This document shows positions 36,141-48,600 of a stretch of 64,000 bases of DNA, one piece after another. The translations under genes and the position numbers were made by a program. The DNA is taken from assembly GCA_038503075.1 (NCBI GenBank), contig JBCAML010000003.1, positions 3,348,001 to 3,412,000 of the forward strand, given 5' to 3'. The notes under the pieces are model-generated. The model saw nothing but the letters and a program-made list of their open reading frames with translations. It was not told the DNA's origin and searched no databases. The stretch comes from Gyromitra esculenta. Taxonomy: Eukaryota > Ascomycota > Pezizomycetes > Pezizales > Discinaceae. The number at the start of each line of letters is the position of its first letter. Within the stretch, counting starts at the first letter, position 1.

Positions 36141-38495
36141 ATGTCTTTTTTAATACCCTTCACGGCTACGTCTGTAGACGCCATGAGCCTACGGTCCCCC
36201 GTCTACACAAGTCAGTCATTACGCTTAGAATCCACCCGGCTCTATTGGGCAATTAGGGGCAACGAGCAACACCTCGTTGATGCGCTCAAGGCCGATCTTA
36301 GCAAACCAATCAATAAGACCTTCATGGCCGAGGTGATCTGGATACAAAATGAGATCCTCAACGTCATGGATCTTAAAAAATGGGCTTTCGATGAACCGAT
36401 CGATGCCCCGTTAAGTTTAAAATTCACTGCTTCCTCGCACATGCGGAAAGAGCCTATAGGGACTATCTTAAACAGAGAGTTGACACATACACTCTTTCAC
36501 TAAGCCATAAAAATTGAGAAAAAAGCGAGTTCTATAAAAAAATTTGTACTCGAACTTTGCATTGGATATCTTCTAAAAGACTAATTGGCATATCCTTTTC
36601 CAATTTTTTTAAAGCTTCAAATTTTCCCATACAATTGACTTTGCATCCTTTGATAGGGGCCATCTTTGGAGGAAATGCTGCCATCGTGAAACCCAGTGAA
36701 TTAACGCCAAATACCCCGGCGCTCATCACCCATATCATCGAGATTTTAGATCATGACTTCTACACGGTTGCTAATGGTGGGGTCGACGTGACGACGAAGC
36801 TTTTGGAGCAGAAACTTGACAAGATCGTTTACACGGGAAGCTCCCACGTCGGAAGGATTGTCGCTGTAGCTACAGCAAAAAAATTGACTCCAGTTTTATT
36901 GGAATCGTAAGCTGTCCCAGAAAGGTCTTTATAGAACAGTGGTACTTCCTAGAATCGTGAGTAACGGTCTCAGGGGGGAGGTTCAGAAGTAAAACCGTTT
37001 CATGACCTTCCAAATACTGCTGGTTCTTGACCCTGCCGTAGACTAACGTAAAAAAATAGAGGCGGATTGGACCCCGTGTTCGTTACAAAGTCTGCAGATG
37101 CTGAAGTCGCGGCCAAAAAGATTGCCTAGGACAAAGTTCATAACACAGGCCAGGTTTGCATAGGCCCAGACTACATTCTCATCCACCCCACTCTTGAAGC
37201 GGAATTTGTCAAGGCCTTCGTTTCAGCGCTTGAGAAATTTTTGTCCAAGGGTGCTCAGGGGTCCGAAGATTTCGGTCGCATCGCCAATGACAGAAACTTC
37301 CCCGGGATCAAGAATTTGCTCGAACAGACCAAAGGAACGATCTTATGTGGGGGAAGCACAAATGAAGCGACAAGGTTCATCGAGCCAACTCTTGTCAAGG
37401 TGACAGGCTTGAATGACAGCTTACTGAGCGAAGAGATTTTCGGGCCGGTTATTCCTATGATGATAGTCGAAAAATTGGACGAGATGATTTCGCTGGCTAG
37501 GGAAATTGGGGGATTGCCCACTGGAGCTATATATTTTTTCTGGTGACAAAGGAACAGGAAAAAGGTAAATTCACTCCAACCATGTTTGTTAGAATCAATG
37601 GTTAACCTGTTTTGTAGTGTTGATGAGCGTGAGATCAGGAGGAGCTTCCGTCAATGAGTGAGTTTCCTTTTTCTAATGTTGTTCGTCAGTTAGAGTTTGA
37701 TTCCTGTACAACTTGATCCATTTGCCGACGGTGACGAAGCGCTCGCCGTCGGCCAGGAGTCGCTTGGGTTGGACTGCTATAAACGTGCCTAGGTCGAGAG
37801 GTGCTAACACACCGAAGCGCCATGCTCCATGCCTCCAGCCCCTCAACCCCATTTGGAGATGTCGGAGATTCCGGACATGGAAAGTACAGAGGTGAACTTG
37901 TTTCGTTGTCACGATCCTTGGCGGTCTCGTGGTTTTCTGCCTCAAGAGAGCTCTGACCTTTTTTTCTTTTGCGGGGAAATATACTCTATGTACAAAATAC
38001 CCTATCGACAGTCCGAAGCGGCGGGTATGCAGGTCAGGTCCGTGCTAAATAAATAAAAAATCTGGGGTGCTTCTGGGCCGCGATTCTTTCGAATCGTTTG
38101 CTCACGGGCGACCTGTTTTGAGTCAACCGCTGTGGGTCGAAAATAAGCTAAGTGTGCGTTTTAGTCCCTTGCTTTTTCAGCATTCTTTTGAGCTGTTTCG
38201 CGTGCGAATGTCACGATGGGCATTTGCCGACAGTTTACGTTTGCTTTTGCCTTCGCTTGAGTACGGCAGCTCCTTTTTATGCATGCAGTTGCTTTGTTTT
38301 ATGCAATTCTACAGCCATGGATTTTCTAGGGGCATCGAAAGAACGATGGAATAAATAAATAACTTGTGTTTTTTTAATCATTAGATGCGGTACCCACCAT
38401 ACACCCCGAAAAAATTGGAAGCGTTTCGGAGATTTTCTAGAAATCCAACTCCGAAATTTGGTCGAGACGGAAAACCCTTAGCCCAACCGCTGTAG
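36141..38495 (+). pseudogene. Class-3 fatty aldehyde dehydrogenase relic
   Basis: Fragments in order match an ALDH3-type enzyme. N-terminal part (36204-36468): TRLYWAIRGNEQHLVDALK, SLKFTASSHMRKEPIGTI. Then NFPIQLTLHPLIGAIFGGNA (about 36618 on) with KPSELTPNTPALI and VYTGSSHVGRIVA. An intron (36907-37059) leads to GGLDPVFV. The catalytic-Cys block NTGQVCIGPDYILIHP and EEIFGPVIPMM follow. The frame is broken by TAG at 37127-37129 (family Trp) and by a +1 shift near 37530 (YIFSGDKGTGKK continues in the other frame). Tail pieces are PFGDVGDSGHG at 37849-37890 and the last exon RYPPYTPKKLEAF at 38385-38495. Extra DNA separates the pieces (about 36470-36610, 37660-37845, 37895-38384). It probably encodes no functional enzyme. 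Confidence 0.85.
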
Positions 38496-40763
38496 ATGTG
38501 GATCTTGTTACTCGGAGCTCCTAACAAATGAAGGGGTGTTTAGATACTTGCTTATATTGGTTGGTAAGTTTACTCCTGAATCGCCGCTCCAGAAGTACCT
38601 CATGACAACTTCAAAACGTCATACGGGCAAATCTCACGATCCTTCGTACTCGCCTGAGCGCATTGACAACAGCTGGAGCCGTACTGGCGAAAATTTTTCC
38701 AGGTGCCAAGGCGTAACCTCGTTCACGATGGTTGCGAGGGATCCGATCAGAGGTTACAAATTATTTTTTGCTTTTGATACAGTCACGCATGCGGTTGCTA
38801 GGGCAATTCGACCCTTTTCCTGTTGTTTCTCGAATGTACCTAAATTTCGCCAGGCAGTGTACCTCCAAGCCAATAGGTTGCCGCTAGCCTGTGTCAAAAA
38901 TTGACGCTCATGACGCCAGCTCGATTTTGGTTACCTATTATTTGCTTTTTGTCATAGTTCGCCTTCCCAGGTCCAGCCTAACTTTTTATCTCGAAAATCT
39001 GGGGATTTTGCACGGTTCCTCGGTTGCCAGAGAGATTTGCAGTGTCAAGTGATCTCCCATCAAGCCCGGGAACCCAGGGCAGAATTGCGTTGCCGAGTCC
39101 ACGCAACATGGAAAGCCGAGCTGCTCAACTCGTCCACATTCCCGATGCGATCGAAGAGATTTTTCTCGGTAAGCGTCGGCCGAGTCCTCTGGTACAGGCC
39201 TCAAAAGGCCTCTTCCCACAACAAGCGGGCGCCACCGTTGCCAACGTCTTCGCATTGGGATTCCTCAAGGGGGACAGAGGGAAGATCACAGTCTCAAAAG
39301 CCATGGGTTTTTAAAGAAAATGCGGGGAAAAGACCAGGAAGATGAAAGAAACCTGAGGGCTAGCGCACGTGCATCCTGCTGTAAAATTGCATTGGAAAAA
39401 AACCGAGAAATGGCGAGATCTTAGGATGTACCTGCAGCTTGGGGCCAACGCCCAGCAAGCGGCGCTGCACCTTGGTGGACTGGGTTTTCCCAGGGTTATT
39501 TTTGTAGGGATCAATGACTCTAAAGTTAGAAAGAAGAATTTGGATGCCTTGTTTGGAACGCATGGAAAAATTTTCCCCATCGCTCGTCGTTACTTTTTGC
39601 TCTTTGCGCAGCACGGTCTGCCTTTCAAGTTATCTTTTGTTCATTCAGTGACGTAGCATAGGTATAGATCTGATCGAGAGGCAGAGCCGACAGATTCGGA
39701 CTGAAACCGTAAAACGTCTTGTCACCAGCCCCGATTCTGACGCCACACACCATGAGATGAAAATCACGTCTTACTACGCAAGCGGTTCCTTGACGGCGCC
39801 CAGCTGCACAAACGCACACACACGCATCAGTTTTTCTCTCCTGTGTGTACAATAGCCCTATTCCTGTTATAGACGCTTCCATTACGAGAAAAAAACTGCG
39901 CAACCAACTATATGCGGTGAAGGCGCTGCGCAAGCGACGGCACCATACTTTAATTTAGCACAACTTTTAGGTAATTGTGTACCACGGGGGTGGACATCTG
40001 ACCATTGTTGGTGTTTCCCTCGCTCCCTGGCTCGACCGCACTGCTGGAGCAGGTCCTCAACTAAAAAAATTGACGCCCTTCGTCATCATTCTCACGATGA
40101 ATTTTCAAAGAAGCAATATAGCCGCTATTGAGGCCCTGTGCTCATCCCCTATCCGCAGCCCTAACCGAAGGTTGGGCAGAATTGATGCTATTATTCGTTA
40201 GTCCTGCTTGTGGAAAGCCAACTGGGGGAGGACCGGCTCTTTTACATTGCATTATTGAACATTGACCCACAGCCAAAAGTGCCAGCCCACCTTGAGGCTG
40301 ACCGCCGGCCTCCTGCGTTCTAGGTGGTGGTGGCCATGGACACTCGTGGGCCCATGGATGGCAATAACGAATCTAGGGGGAGGATTAGGTCATGGTCCCA
40401 GTGCGCCCCTTGACTCTTACCGTCACGAGGGGGCAATCAAAAGTTTTTTTAGTATGTGGCATGCCTTGTGGTTGTGGCCCACGATCTTCATGAATATAAA
40501 GCCCGTTAGTCTCCCTCATTGATTTTGCTTCACCATCCACAGCAGACTTCAACGCACCAACAGTCCTCTCTACCTCTATACGCAAACACAACTAAATACA
40601 AATACCTCCCTCGCGACCCTTATATAACTACCGCTACATCGTCACCATCCTCTTCATCCTCCTCCCCATCCATTTCGAATAAAAACCGGTCCATCAAGCT
40701 AAGCGTTTGGTACCATCACCAAATATCACCTTCAGTTCCATTTTCTCAAATAAATCTATCGCA
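38496..40763. other. Gene-poor stretch of 2.3 kb
   Basis: Several frames of about 100 codons overlap on both strands (38536-38904, 39024-39345, 39369-39656, 39625-39933), but none has recognisable content. It may hold further decayed sequence. The last ~250 bases are the leader region of the Par32-like gene. Confidence 0.45.
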
Positions 40764-41234
40764 ATGACCATCCAAATCACTGAAGGTTCTCCCGTCCACG
40801 ACGCCGGTGCCTACTACCATGCCGGCCGTGGCGGCGCAGGCAACTATCGTCGCTTGAGCTCTGGCTTCCTCAGTTCTTCTCCCCCAGCAAACACCATTCC
40901 CACCGTCTCAACCACCAAGGTCTTTTTCGGTGGTCGTGGAGGAGCTGGTAACATCAAGCCTAAGACCGAGCGTGCTATGTTCTCCTTTGATGAGGAGCTC
41001 GAACGTGACCGCCTCTTCCACCAGCATCACGCCCCAGTCTACTCAATCGGCCGAGGTGGAGCTGGAAACGTTGTTCCTGCTACCCCCCAGAGCAGCTTCC
41101 CTGCCGCCACTTCTCCTGAAGCCTCACCCAGGAGCTCGACCTCCTCCATCCGGGAACCCCGCTTCTCTACCTCAAGCTTTAGAAACGGAAGAGACAAAGT
41201 TTGGGATACCTTGACACGTGTCAATTCCAATTGA
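40764..41234 (+). CDS. Par32-like GRGGAGN-repeat protein (DUF3602)
   Basis: 156 residues starting MTIQITEGSPVHDAGAYYHA. The motif GRGGAGN occurs three times (GRGGAGNYRR, GRGGAGNIKP, GRGGAGNVVP), the mark of the fungal DUF3602 family. The yeast member Par32 is phosphorylated after TOR inhibition and restrains ammonium transporters; that role is known only in yeast and is inferred here. The rest is disordered and Ser/Pro-rich, with a C-terminus that is very Ser-rich (TSSIREPRFSTSSFR). No intron is needed. The long T-rich 3' flank may be untranslated region. Confidence 0.88.
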   Translation: MTIQITEGSPVHDAGAYYHAGRGGAGNYRRLSSGFLSSSPPANTIPTVSTTKVFFGGRGGAGNIKPKTERAMFSFDEELERDRLFHQHHAPVYSIGRGGAGNVVPATPQSSFPAATSPEASPRSSTSSIREPRFSTSSFRNGRDKVWDTLTRVNSN

Positions 41235-42432
41235 TAGATTGATTCCGGCTCAAACTCGATTCAATTTGTTTTATTAAATCCCTCGGCGTTACATGTCTCA
41301 ACACTTAAATCGACGAAGCGACGGTTAGTGATGCTGTAAAAGCTTAGTATTGTATATACCGCTTTTCGCATCACTTTTCCGGCGATAATACTCTCTTCTC
41401 TTTGTTTTCTTGATTCTCGGTGTTTTTTTCTTTTCGGGAGGTGTTTTTTTTATATACATGCTTTTATTTATACATCATCGATTGGATCTGCTTGGCGTTT
41501 TTTATGTTTTTAGCTTTTTCTTTTGTCTGTATTTGTTTGTGTGTCGGGTTGGATTGCTCATTTTTTGTTTTGGCGGGGAAGTGGTATCTTCTGCAAACAT
41601 CAAAAAGTAAAAAAAAAAACAGGGGAGGCGAAAAAAAGTTTGGGAACGGTTGGACTCGGGAATCTGGATTATGGATTGTTTTTTTCTTGCTAGTTTCCTT
41701 CATCGGTGTTAGGATTTTGGGAGCTGTGATTATTTTGGTGTTTGTATGACGAATCTTCTTGAGGTCGAGTCTTCTGTATATTGCTTCCTGCCTCCTTTGT
41801 ATGATAAAAGCAGTCTAGGGGATAGGTAATAATTGGGGGCTGGCACGGCGTAACGAATTTCATGCAAGTTTGATCAATAATCATTCCAAACATTCTTCAC
41901 CTCATTCTCAAGTGAATTTCTCGAGTCAAATCCTCAAGCCAATTAGTTCCTTAAGCGAATTCTTCAAGTAGGGGACTAAAAAAATTAGTCTTTGACGAAA
42001 TAGTCGTTATTACACTCTACTACCCCTACGTTTGCTTCTTAGTACTTACTACATACAGAAAAGGAGCTTTAGAGAATAGAGAAAAAAACAAAACAAGATC
42101 AAGGGATATCTAGAAACAAGTGTAGAAAGCCAAAAGTGACGACGCGTAGCTGGAAACTGTGGATGATACTAACAAGGAATTCCACAGGGTGCCGGTAGTT
42201 ACGCATGTGCAGGGTTCCTCCTTACCTACCCCGCAAGCGTCGTACATGGCCATAGCGCAATTAATTAGGTAGCCTCCGTTAAGCAGAACCAGTAAGAACT
42301 CCATAAAACACACGCTGCAAATGGCCTTATTTCCTCGGTAAAGCACGGCATCCGATACAACATAACTTTTCAATTATTCACCCGCGGCACTAGAGCGCCA
42401 GCAGTGCAACACGGCCGGAGTCTCGCATGAGT
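41235..42432. other. Convergent intergenic region
   Basis: 3' flanks of the Par32-like gene and ARP1. T-rich with poly-A/poly-T runs near 41400-41630. No gene is seen. Confidence 0.55.
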
Positions 42433-44233
42433 CTACGAGCTAAATTTTGTATGGATAATCTCCGGGTTCTCATGCCAGTCATCGATGCTCACCCACATCT
42501 AAAACAAGTGCGAGAAGTCAGCCTAATATATCCTCCGCACAATGATGTGACGCTAGGCACAAATCGCGTTCGTGAAAACACTAGCCCTGCACGTGTGAAG
42601 TATGGTTTGCTGGGAGAGAGCCACACGCCAAGCCGACAGGGAAAGCAGTTTTCAACACGTAAAAACAATGCAGCAGTTGTAACCTGAAACGTAAGAGGAA
42701 GCATGGTGGTGCCGGCTCAACAGTCCGGCGTCGATCATGTTTTACCGAATGGGAAGAACTTAAAGAATTACGGGAGAATTGCATAAAACTGACCTTTCTA
42801 AATGTGCTCAACCCCGCCAGAATTGACCCTCCAATCCACGTGCTGTACTTCCGCTCCGGCGGCGCGAATATTTTGATTTTCATATCCTTGACAGCAAGAC
42901 GTCGTACCTCAGAAAGAAGGCGGTCTCCAAATCCTACGTTGTTGTCACGGAATGATCAGCTGCCAGGGTGGAACATATGCGCACGTAAAAACGCACATAT
43001 AGCGCACATATAAAGTGCAGTACTACGAAAACCATATATCCTTCCGACAGATTAGGGCGAAAAAACGAGCCAGAATATAACATACCTCTAGTTAGGGTGG
43101 ACCCGCCCGATAGAACAATATTGCCAAATAATGACTTTCTTAGGTCCATGTCCGTTCTGTTGATTGCGTCTACCACAATTTGATGGATCCCTGGATATTC
43201 GAGTCCGATGATCTCTGGGTCAAACAATATCTCCGGGGCTCTGAAACGCTCAGATCCAAGCTACCACAACATACAATGTTAATGACAAGCTTTTGCCGCA
43301 TGTAATATGGGTACCTTACCCGCAAGACATGGCCATCCGGCAGTCGGTATTCCTCAACTCTCCCTGACCCGCCGCCAGCCCATTCTTTCTCTTCTTTCTT
43401 TGGATCCAAGGCAATATAACACGCCTTCTCCTTCATCAACCGCACAACTTCCTTCTCCGCGGAGGTATGGAATACAGCTCCAGCTTTCCGCAGTAAGACC
43501 TGAAGGTTCTCGGTCACGTCACGGCCAGCGACATCGATACGACGAATAGCGGAGGGCATTGCAAATCCTTCATAAACGGGAACAGCATGTGACACTCCAT
43601 CACCGGAGTCAAGAACTATTCCAGTTGTCCGCCCGGAAGCATATCTGGGAGAAGCAACACAGCCACATCAGCAACCATGTTTAACGTTTTGTGAACACAA
43701 AGGACCGGGCAGCAAACAATGACAAAACGGCTTGTATAGAAGTGAATAAAGCAGGCACATTAAAAGTTTCGAAAAAAATCTGAGCTGCCGTGTCTCTATT
43801 CGTTCTGGGATTTAATGGTGCTTCTGTCAAAAGCACCGGATGCTGATCCATAATCACAATTAGCTCACCCACTTGTTGCCCCTCCGAAACCGTATCTATC
43901 TCAAAATTAAATGTACAAGCTCACCTCTTCAGATAGTGTTTTCAACTCTTCGCTGTAGATATACTGCCAAATCCTTTCCATATCGTCCCAATCCGTAACG
44001 ATCCCGTGCTCCAACGGATATTTGATTTTGAGCAACCCACGCAGCTCCTGTGCCCGAGATCCAATAAATACATCTCCCTCTAACGCTCCTGCAAGCACTC
44101 TTGTATGTTTTGGTCGTCCGACGAATGAAGGGAAGAAACATTTCGGAAGATCTTCACCGGCGAATCCAGCTTTGATGGTTCCGGAGCCATTGTCGATGAC
44201 GACGGGCTGGTTGTGGAGGGAATCGAGGGCCAT
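42433..44233 (-). CDS. ARP1: Centractin, actin-related protein 1 (dynactin)
   Basis: Forms the short actin-like filament of dynactin, which links cytoplasmic dynein to cargo and in fungi is needed for nuclear movement. Exons 44233-43925, 43842-43718, 43644-43320, 43260-43086, 42933-42794 and 42498-42433 give 379 residues. Actin-fold motifs are intact: [17 protein letters not shown] (phosphate loop 1), [16 protein letters not shown] (phosphate loop 2), NIVLSGGST and [13 protein letters not shown]. The end, [20 protein letters not shown], separates it from conventional actin. The frame extends to a GTG at 44248, but the ATG giving [12 protein letters not shown] fits the family. The last intron is unusually long (about 295 bases). 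Confidence 0.95.
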
Positions 44234-44535
44234 TGCGGGGGGTCGCACACCAAGCCTGAGACTTCAACACAGCGCAATTTCAAGCTTCCGGGCAGATAAA
44301 CCAGCAGGAAACCAAAAAGAGAGTCTCACTATAAGCAGGTGATTTGAGACGAGATGGAATTGAAAATGGGTAGACAGCTGGTGGTGGTGGTTCCTGACGG
44401 GTTGATAATTCTCCTGTGTTGGCAATGAGAGCCCCTGGTTACCCTGCATGCCAAGACAGCGAATCCCCCACATACAAATCTGCCCGCATCTGTCAATCAT
44501 TTCAGCATCCCATCACCAAAACACCAGCCACAGCC
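44234..44535. promoter_or_regulatory. Shared promoter of ARP1 and URA4
   Basis: 302 bases separate the ATGs of the divergent genes ARP1 and URA4. A short upstream ATG-led frame at 44416 runs in frame into URA4 and could give an N-terminal extension, but the conserved protein begins at 44536. No factor site is recognised. Confidence 0.55.
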
Positions 44536-45662
44536 ATGAATTCAATCGAGTTACCTCCAGCTGCAGATTTCCATGTTCATCTCCGTGATGGTCGCATGAT
44601 GGAGACCGTCGTTCCTACGATCAAAAAGGGTGGTGTTTCCCTAGTCTACGTCATGGTGGGTACAAACTACGGCTTCCCCGCCATATCTTAGGATAATTAT
44701 TATGCCAACATTTTCTGTAGCCAAATCTCGTACCACCTATTACCACCGTGGAACAAGCTTTGTCATATCACACAAAGCTGGCCTCCATAGATAACTCTGT
44801 CAACTATCTGATGACTCTTTATCTTACCCCCGAAATCACACCGTCGGTTATCGCTGAGGCCGCAAAGACCAATGTTATTTGTGGTGTTAAATCTTATCCC
44901 AAGGGCTTGACGACAAACTCTGAGGGTGGTGTTGTTTCATACACTCAATATTATCCCGTCTTTGCTGCAATGGAAGAACATGACACTGTCCTCAACCTCC
45001 ACGGCGAATCGCCATCTTCGGAAACCACAACTATGCTTAATGCTGAGGAGACCTTTCTCCCTACTTTATTCGATCTTCACGAAAAGTTCCCGAAGCTACG
45101 AATAGTGCTTGAACATTGTACAACGGCCGCAGCCGTAGAGGCTGTTAAGAAATGTGGTCCTACAGTAGCTGCGACCATCACTGCGCACCATCTATACCTA
45201 ACCATTGACCAATGGGCCGATAATCCACACTGTTTCTGTAAGCCGGTTGCAAAACTACCTTCGGATCGTGCAGCTCTCGTAGAGGCTGCCACCTCCGGCA
45301 ATCCGAAGTTTTTCCTAGGTACCGATTCAGCACCGCATCCCAAGTCGGCTAAGGTTGGGACAAAGACTGGCAAGACAGCAGCTGGAGTGTTTACGCAACC
45401 GTATGCTATACAATACGTTGCTAGCGCATTTGATAAGGTCGGGAAGGTAGACAAGCTGAAAGGATTTGCGTGTGACTTTGGTCGAGCGTTTTATAAGATC
45501 AGCGAGAAGAACCTTGAGCCCAGACATAACAAAAACGAAGTAATTGTATTGACCAGAGAACCAGGAGTAACTGTCGTGGAAGAGATCGGACAGGGGGATG
45601 GGGTGGTTGTACCATTTCACGCTGGAGAGAGGGTTTGGGGTTTAGAATGGAAGACATTATAG
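44536..45662 (+). CDS. URA4: Dihydroorotase
   Basis: Zinc amidohydrolase that closes carbamoyl aspartate to dihydroorotate, step three of pyrimidine synthesis. Exons 44536-44655 and 44721-45662 join VYVM|PNLVPPITT and give 353 residues. Key residues are visible: the HxH pair in FHVHLRDG (His13, His15), the Lys that is carbamylated in CGVKSYPKGLTTNS (Lys97), further metal ligands in NLHGES and VLEHCTT, and the catalytic Asp in FLGTDSAPH. This is the PyrC-like (class II) form made as a separate protein, as in yeasts and fungi. Length and motifs fit an active enzyme. Confidence 0.96.
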
Positions 45663-48600
45663 GATTAAGGGGTTAGTGATAGGGAGAAACGAAAGGAAGG
45701 AAAGAAAAGAGTAGAGTTTAAGATTATCTCTAGATAGGTATGAAAAATAGTTAGTGGATTTTAAGCGAATTATCGAGACGATGACAGTTGCGGTAAGCAT
45801 AATATCCGAGTGATATTTTGTGAATAAAACGTTAGGAAGTCATAACAATGAGTAAAGTTCCCGCCACAAAAAGAATATCACACGCCATAAGTATACTAAA
45901 TTACCCATCTCCACTTTTCTGGGATATCTGAATATGCAACTAGGCTTAGCTTGTGAGATAATTTTTAGAAGGGTGCAAAGTCTAAGGTGCACACTCTCTC
46001 ACATAGTTTACGACGGGCCTTTTTCAAATGAGGGTATCTGCCGGATAGCTGATAATTTTTTCAAAACTCCTTTAAATAATACAGTAGCGATTTGAGCAAG
46101 TTTCGTTCTACTCGCACGAACGTTCTGTGCTAAAGCTCTTCGGAGAAAGCCTCTGCTGTAGTCTGGCTTTCGAGTTTTTATGCGGTAGGCCAAGCATATA
46201 ATATTCAAGGGTGTTGCTGCAGCCCTACAAGCAGCATATGCCAAGCCTACAGACGATCAATCATTTGATTTTCCAATGTACCGTTCCAGCATCTCACCCC
46301 ATCACGTGAGGTTGGTACTACAACGACTTTTCTTTCCCAACCCAGCACTCACTTTGGTTATTAATTTAATTATTTCACTCAGCGCATTCAACACTTAGAT
46401 TATGGTGCTCCTCAATCCAACACTCACATCAGAGTGCTGGAAAAAAAATATTTAATTTATTGAGGATCCTGCCGGGAGACTCCAATCTGTACTTGGCTCC
46501 TGGCAAATGCCTCTTCCCTGCGTATCTTCTATGCTCTTTTACACTCTACGCCGTTTGCCGTTTGCCGTTAGGGCGTTCCCCAAGGCGAGTTCTGACATGA
46601 GTGATAATTGGTGAAGTGCCGTAAAATCTTAAACATACGCCTCCTAACTGTTACGTCCCGGCAATTCCGCCCCGTGGAATTTTTTTTCTATCACTCAGAA
46701 GAATTATAGTCTGGATCCATAAGTGGATAAATTATTTGATATGGTCGCATTTTAGACGTAAGAGCTATTAGTAAAGAGAAGGAAATTCGATGGATGTTAA
46801 CGAAAAGTCGAGGTGGGACTAGAAAATGCATCATCACTGCATCGTTGCTACATACCAGCCAATTTGTATGCTACTGGAGAGCCGCGATACCTTTCTAAGG
46901 AAACAGTAAGTTGGAGTATCAAGGCTGCTGCGGTAAACCCGAACTACATATACTCACGGATAACTATACGATCGTTAAAAAGATTTACCCTAAGAAATCT
47001 CATGAACATGCCGAGGCTGAATTCCGCCGGCACTTTCTTTTTATGTTTCAAATTAGAGTGTTTCTCATTACGATAAACACTAATACCTAGACGCCGTGAA
47101 TGCTCTCAATATCAAGGCGTTTAAAGTGCCGGACGGCTTGAGATCGAGTACACATCCGGATCCACTAGCTTATCCCATAATCCAGTAAAGCTGTCCCCCT
47201 TGATGGCTCTAATATTTACTCACTTTTTATTGGCTATTTACAATTAAATAAGCGTTGAGCCACCGCCACTTTGAGGGGTCAAAGTTATCCACTGGATTGC
47301 GGGATACACATTGTATCCAACAATAACGTGGAGAAATACTCCGGTAGATATATTCTCTCGATTAAGTAGTTCCCCTCTATGTCTATACTAGGAGGTACTA
47401 AATTGTTAAACTTGAATAGGGTACGTGTAGTTCTCCAGGACCATGAGCGCTACATGTACTTCTGGCGGTGTTGATCCTACATTGCTACTGTTTTCACACA
47501 AAAGACCATGCTTAGCTCAGCCACTACCGTGGCTGTCCCAAGCGATGCATTCTCATCCTCCCCGCCAGATATCTCGATGTGAACTAACGTTTTCTCTCTC
47601 AGGTAGCTGTCATAACCCCAGGAGAGACCGGGACCGTTGATATAGTTATCTAAGGATTACAAACCAACTTATTGACTTTTTTCAGTATGATCACCTTTTC
47701 ACCTTTGCGTCCCCCTGTTTCTGGTTCGCCTATCGCGGTTACAGTTCTAAATATATGTTAGCGCGGTATGTCTGTTATCGGAATGTGTATTTTGGACCGC
47801 TAGTTTTGCGATGCTGGGAGGGGGGGTTCGTTACTTTAGTCACCGCCTCTGCCAAGTTTCTTCTGTAACCATTTTGACCGAGTGATTCGTGGTGATACAG
47901 GGAAGAAAGATTTATAATGCATGTAGTCTCACATGTGACATAAAGACTACGTGAATGGCAACACACCGCCGGAATAGAATATACCGCAAAAAAAGTATTG
48001 GCAAAAGTATATGTAGCCAGCACACCCAAGCTCCAATAAACTACAAACTCACCAGTATATATGTCTACAAGATCTTTTTTTCCCCACTTCTTTTGCTTCG
48101 ATCCATCGTATATGTTTAGCGATACATGAATTCCTCCAAACCACTCAAAGATCCCACGCCAACGAACGATGCTACAGTACCTACCAAACGTCGATCCGAT
48201 GCCATTTTTTATCTTGACAGCGAGCGAGCGAGTGAGCGTCCCCTCCCTCCCCTCCCTCCCCCCTCCCCCCGCGGCTCCGAAATAGCTTACCCAAGATAAA
48301 TAAGTAAAAAGATGAATCATAATCTCAAACAGGTTCGCCCCAACTACATGTAGGTGTAACCGTAGAGTTTAAAAATATATCTCGATAAACACGCCGTTAC
48401 ATACCTACTGCCAACTAGCTTAGTTGCGGAGGAACCTCCGCCATACATTACTGTACATACACCAATTACGCCACGCCCCACATGCATCGGAGAATAATTA
48501 CATAGGCAGGCATACGTATGCATTTTTTTATTTCCCGATTAATATTCCACACACGCCCCTCCTCCCCTCCCCCCCCAAAATTGGTAATCCAGATAGGTAT

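Noticed and set aside
38536..39933. Cluster of ~100-codon frames downstream of the ALDH relic
   Set aside because: Frames on both strands overlap and none matches a family; possible decayed sequence but not supportable as genes.
44234..44248. Upstream GTG start for ARP1
   Set aside because: The ATG at 44233 gives the conserved N-terminus.
44416..44535. 40-residue N-terminal extension of dihydroorotase
   Set aside because: The frame is open from an ATG at 44416, but the family begins at the residues encoded from 44536 and the extension has no targeting pattern.
47775..48320. 181-codon minus-strand frame
   Set aside because: Its glycine/arginine part is the G-rich tract at 48235-48275 and the rest shows no protein-like pattern.
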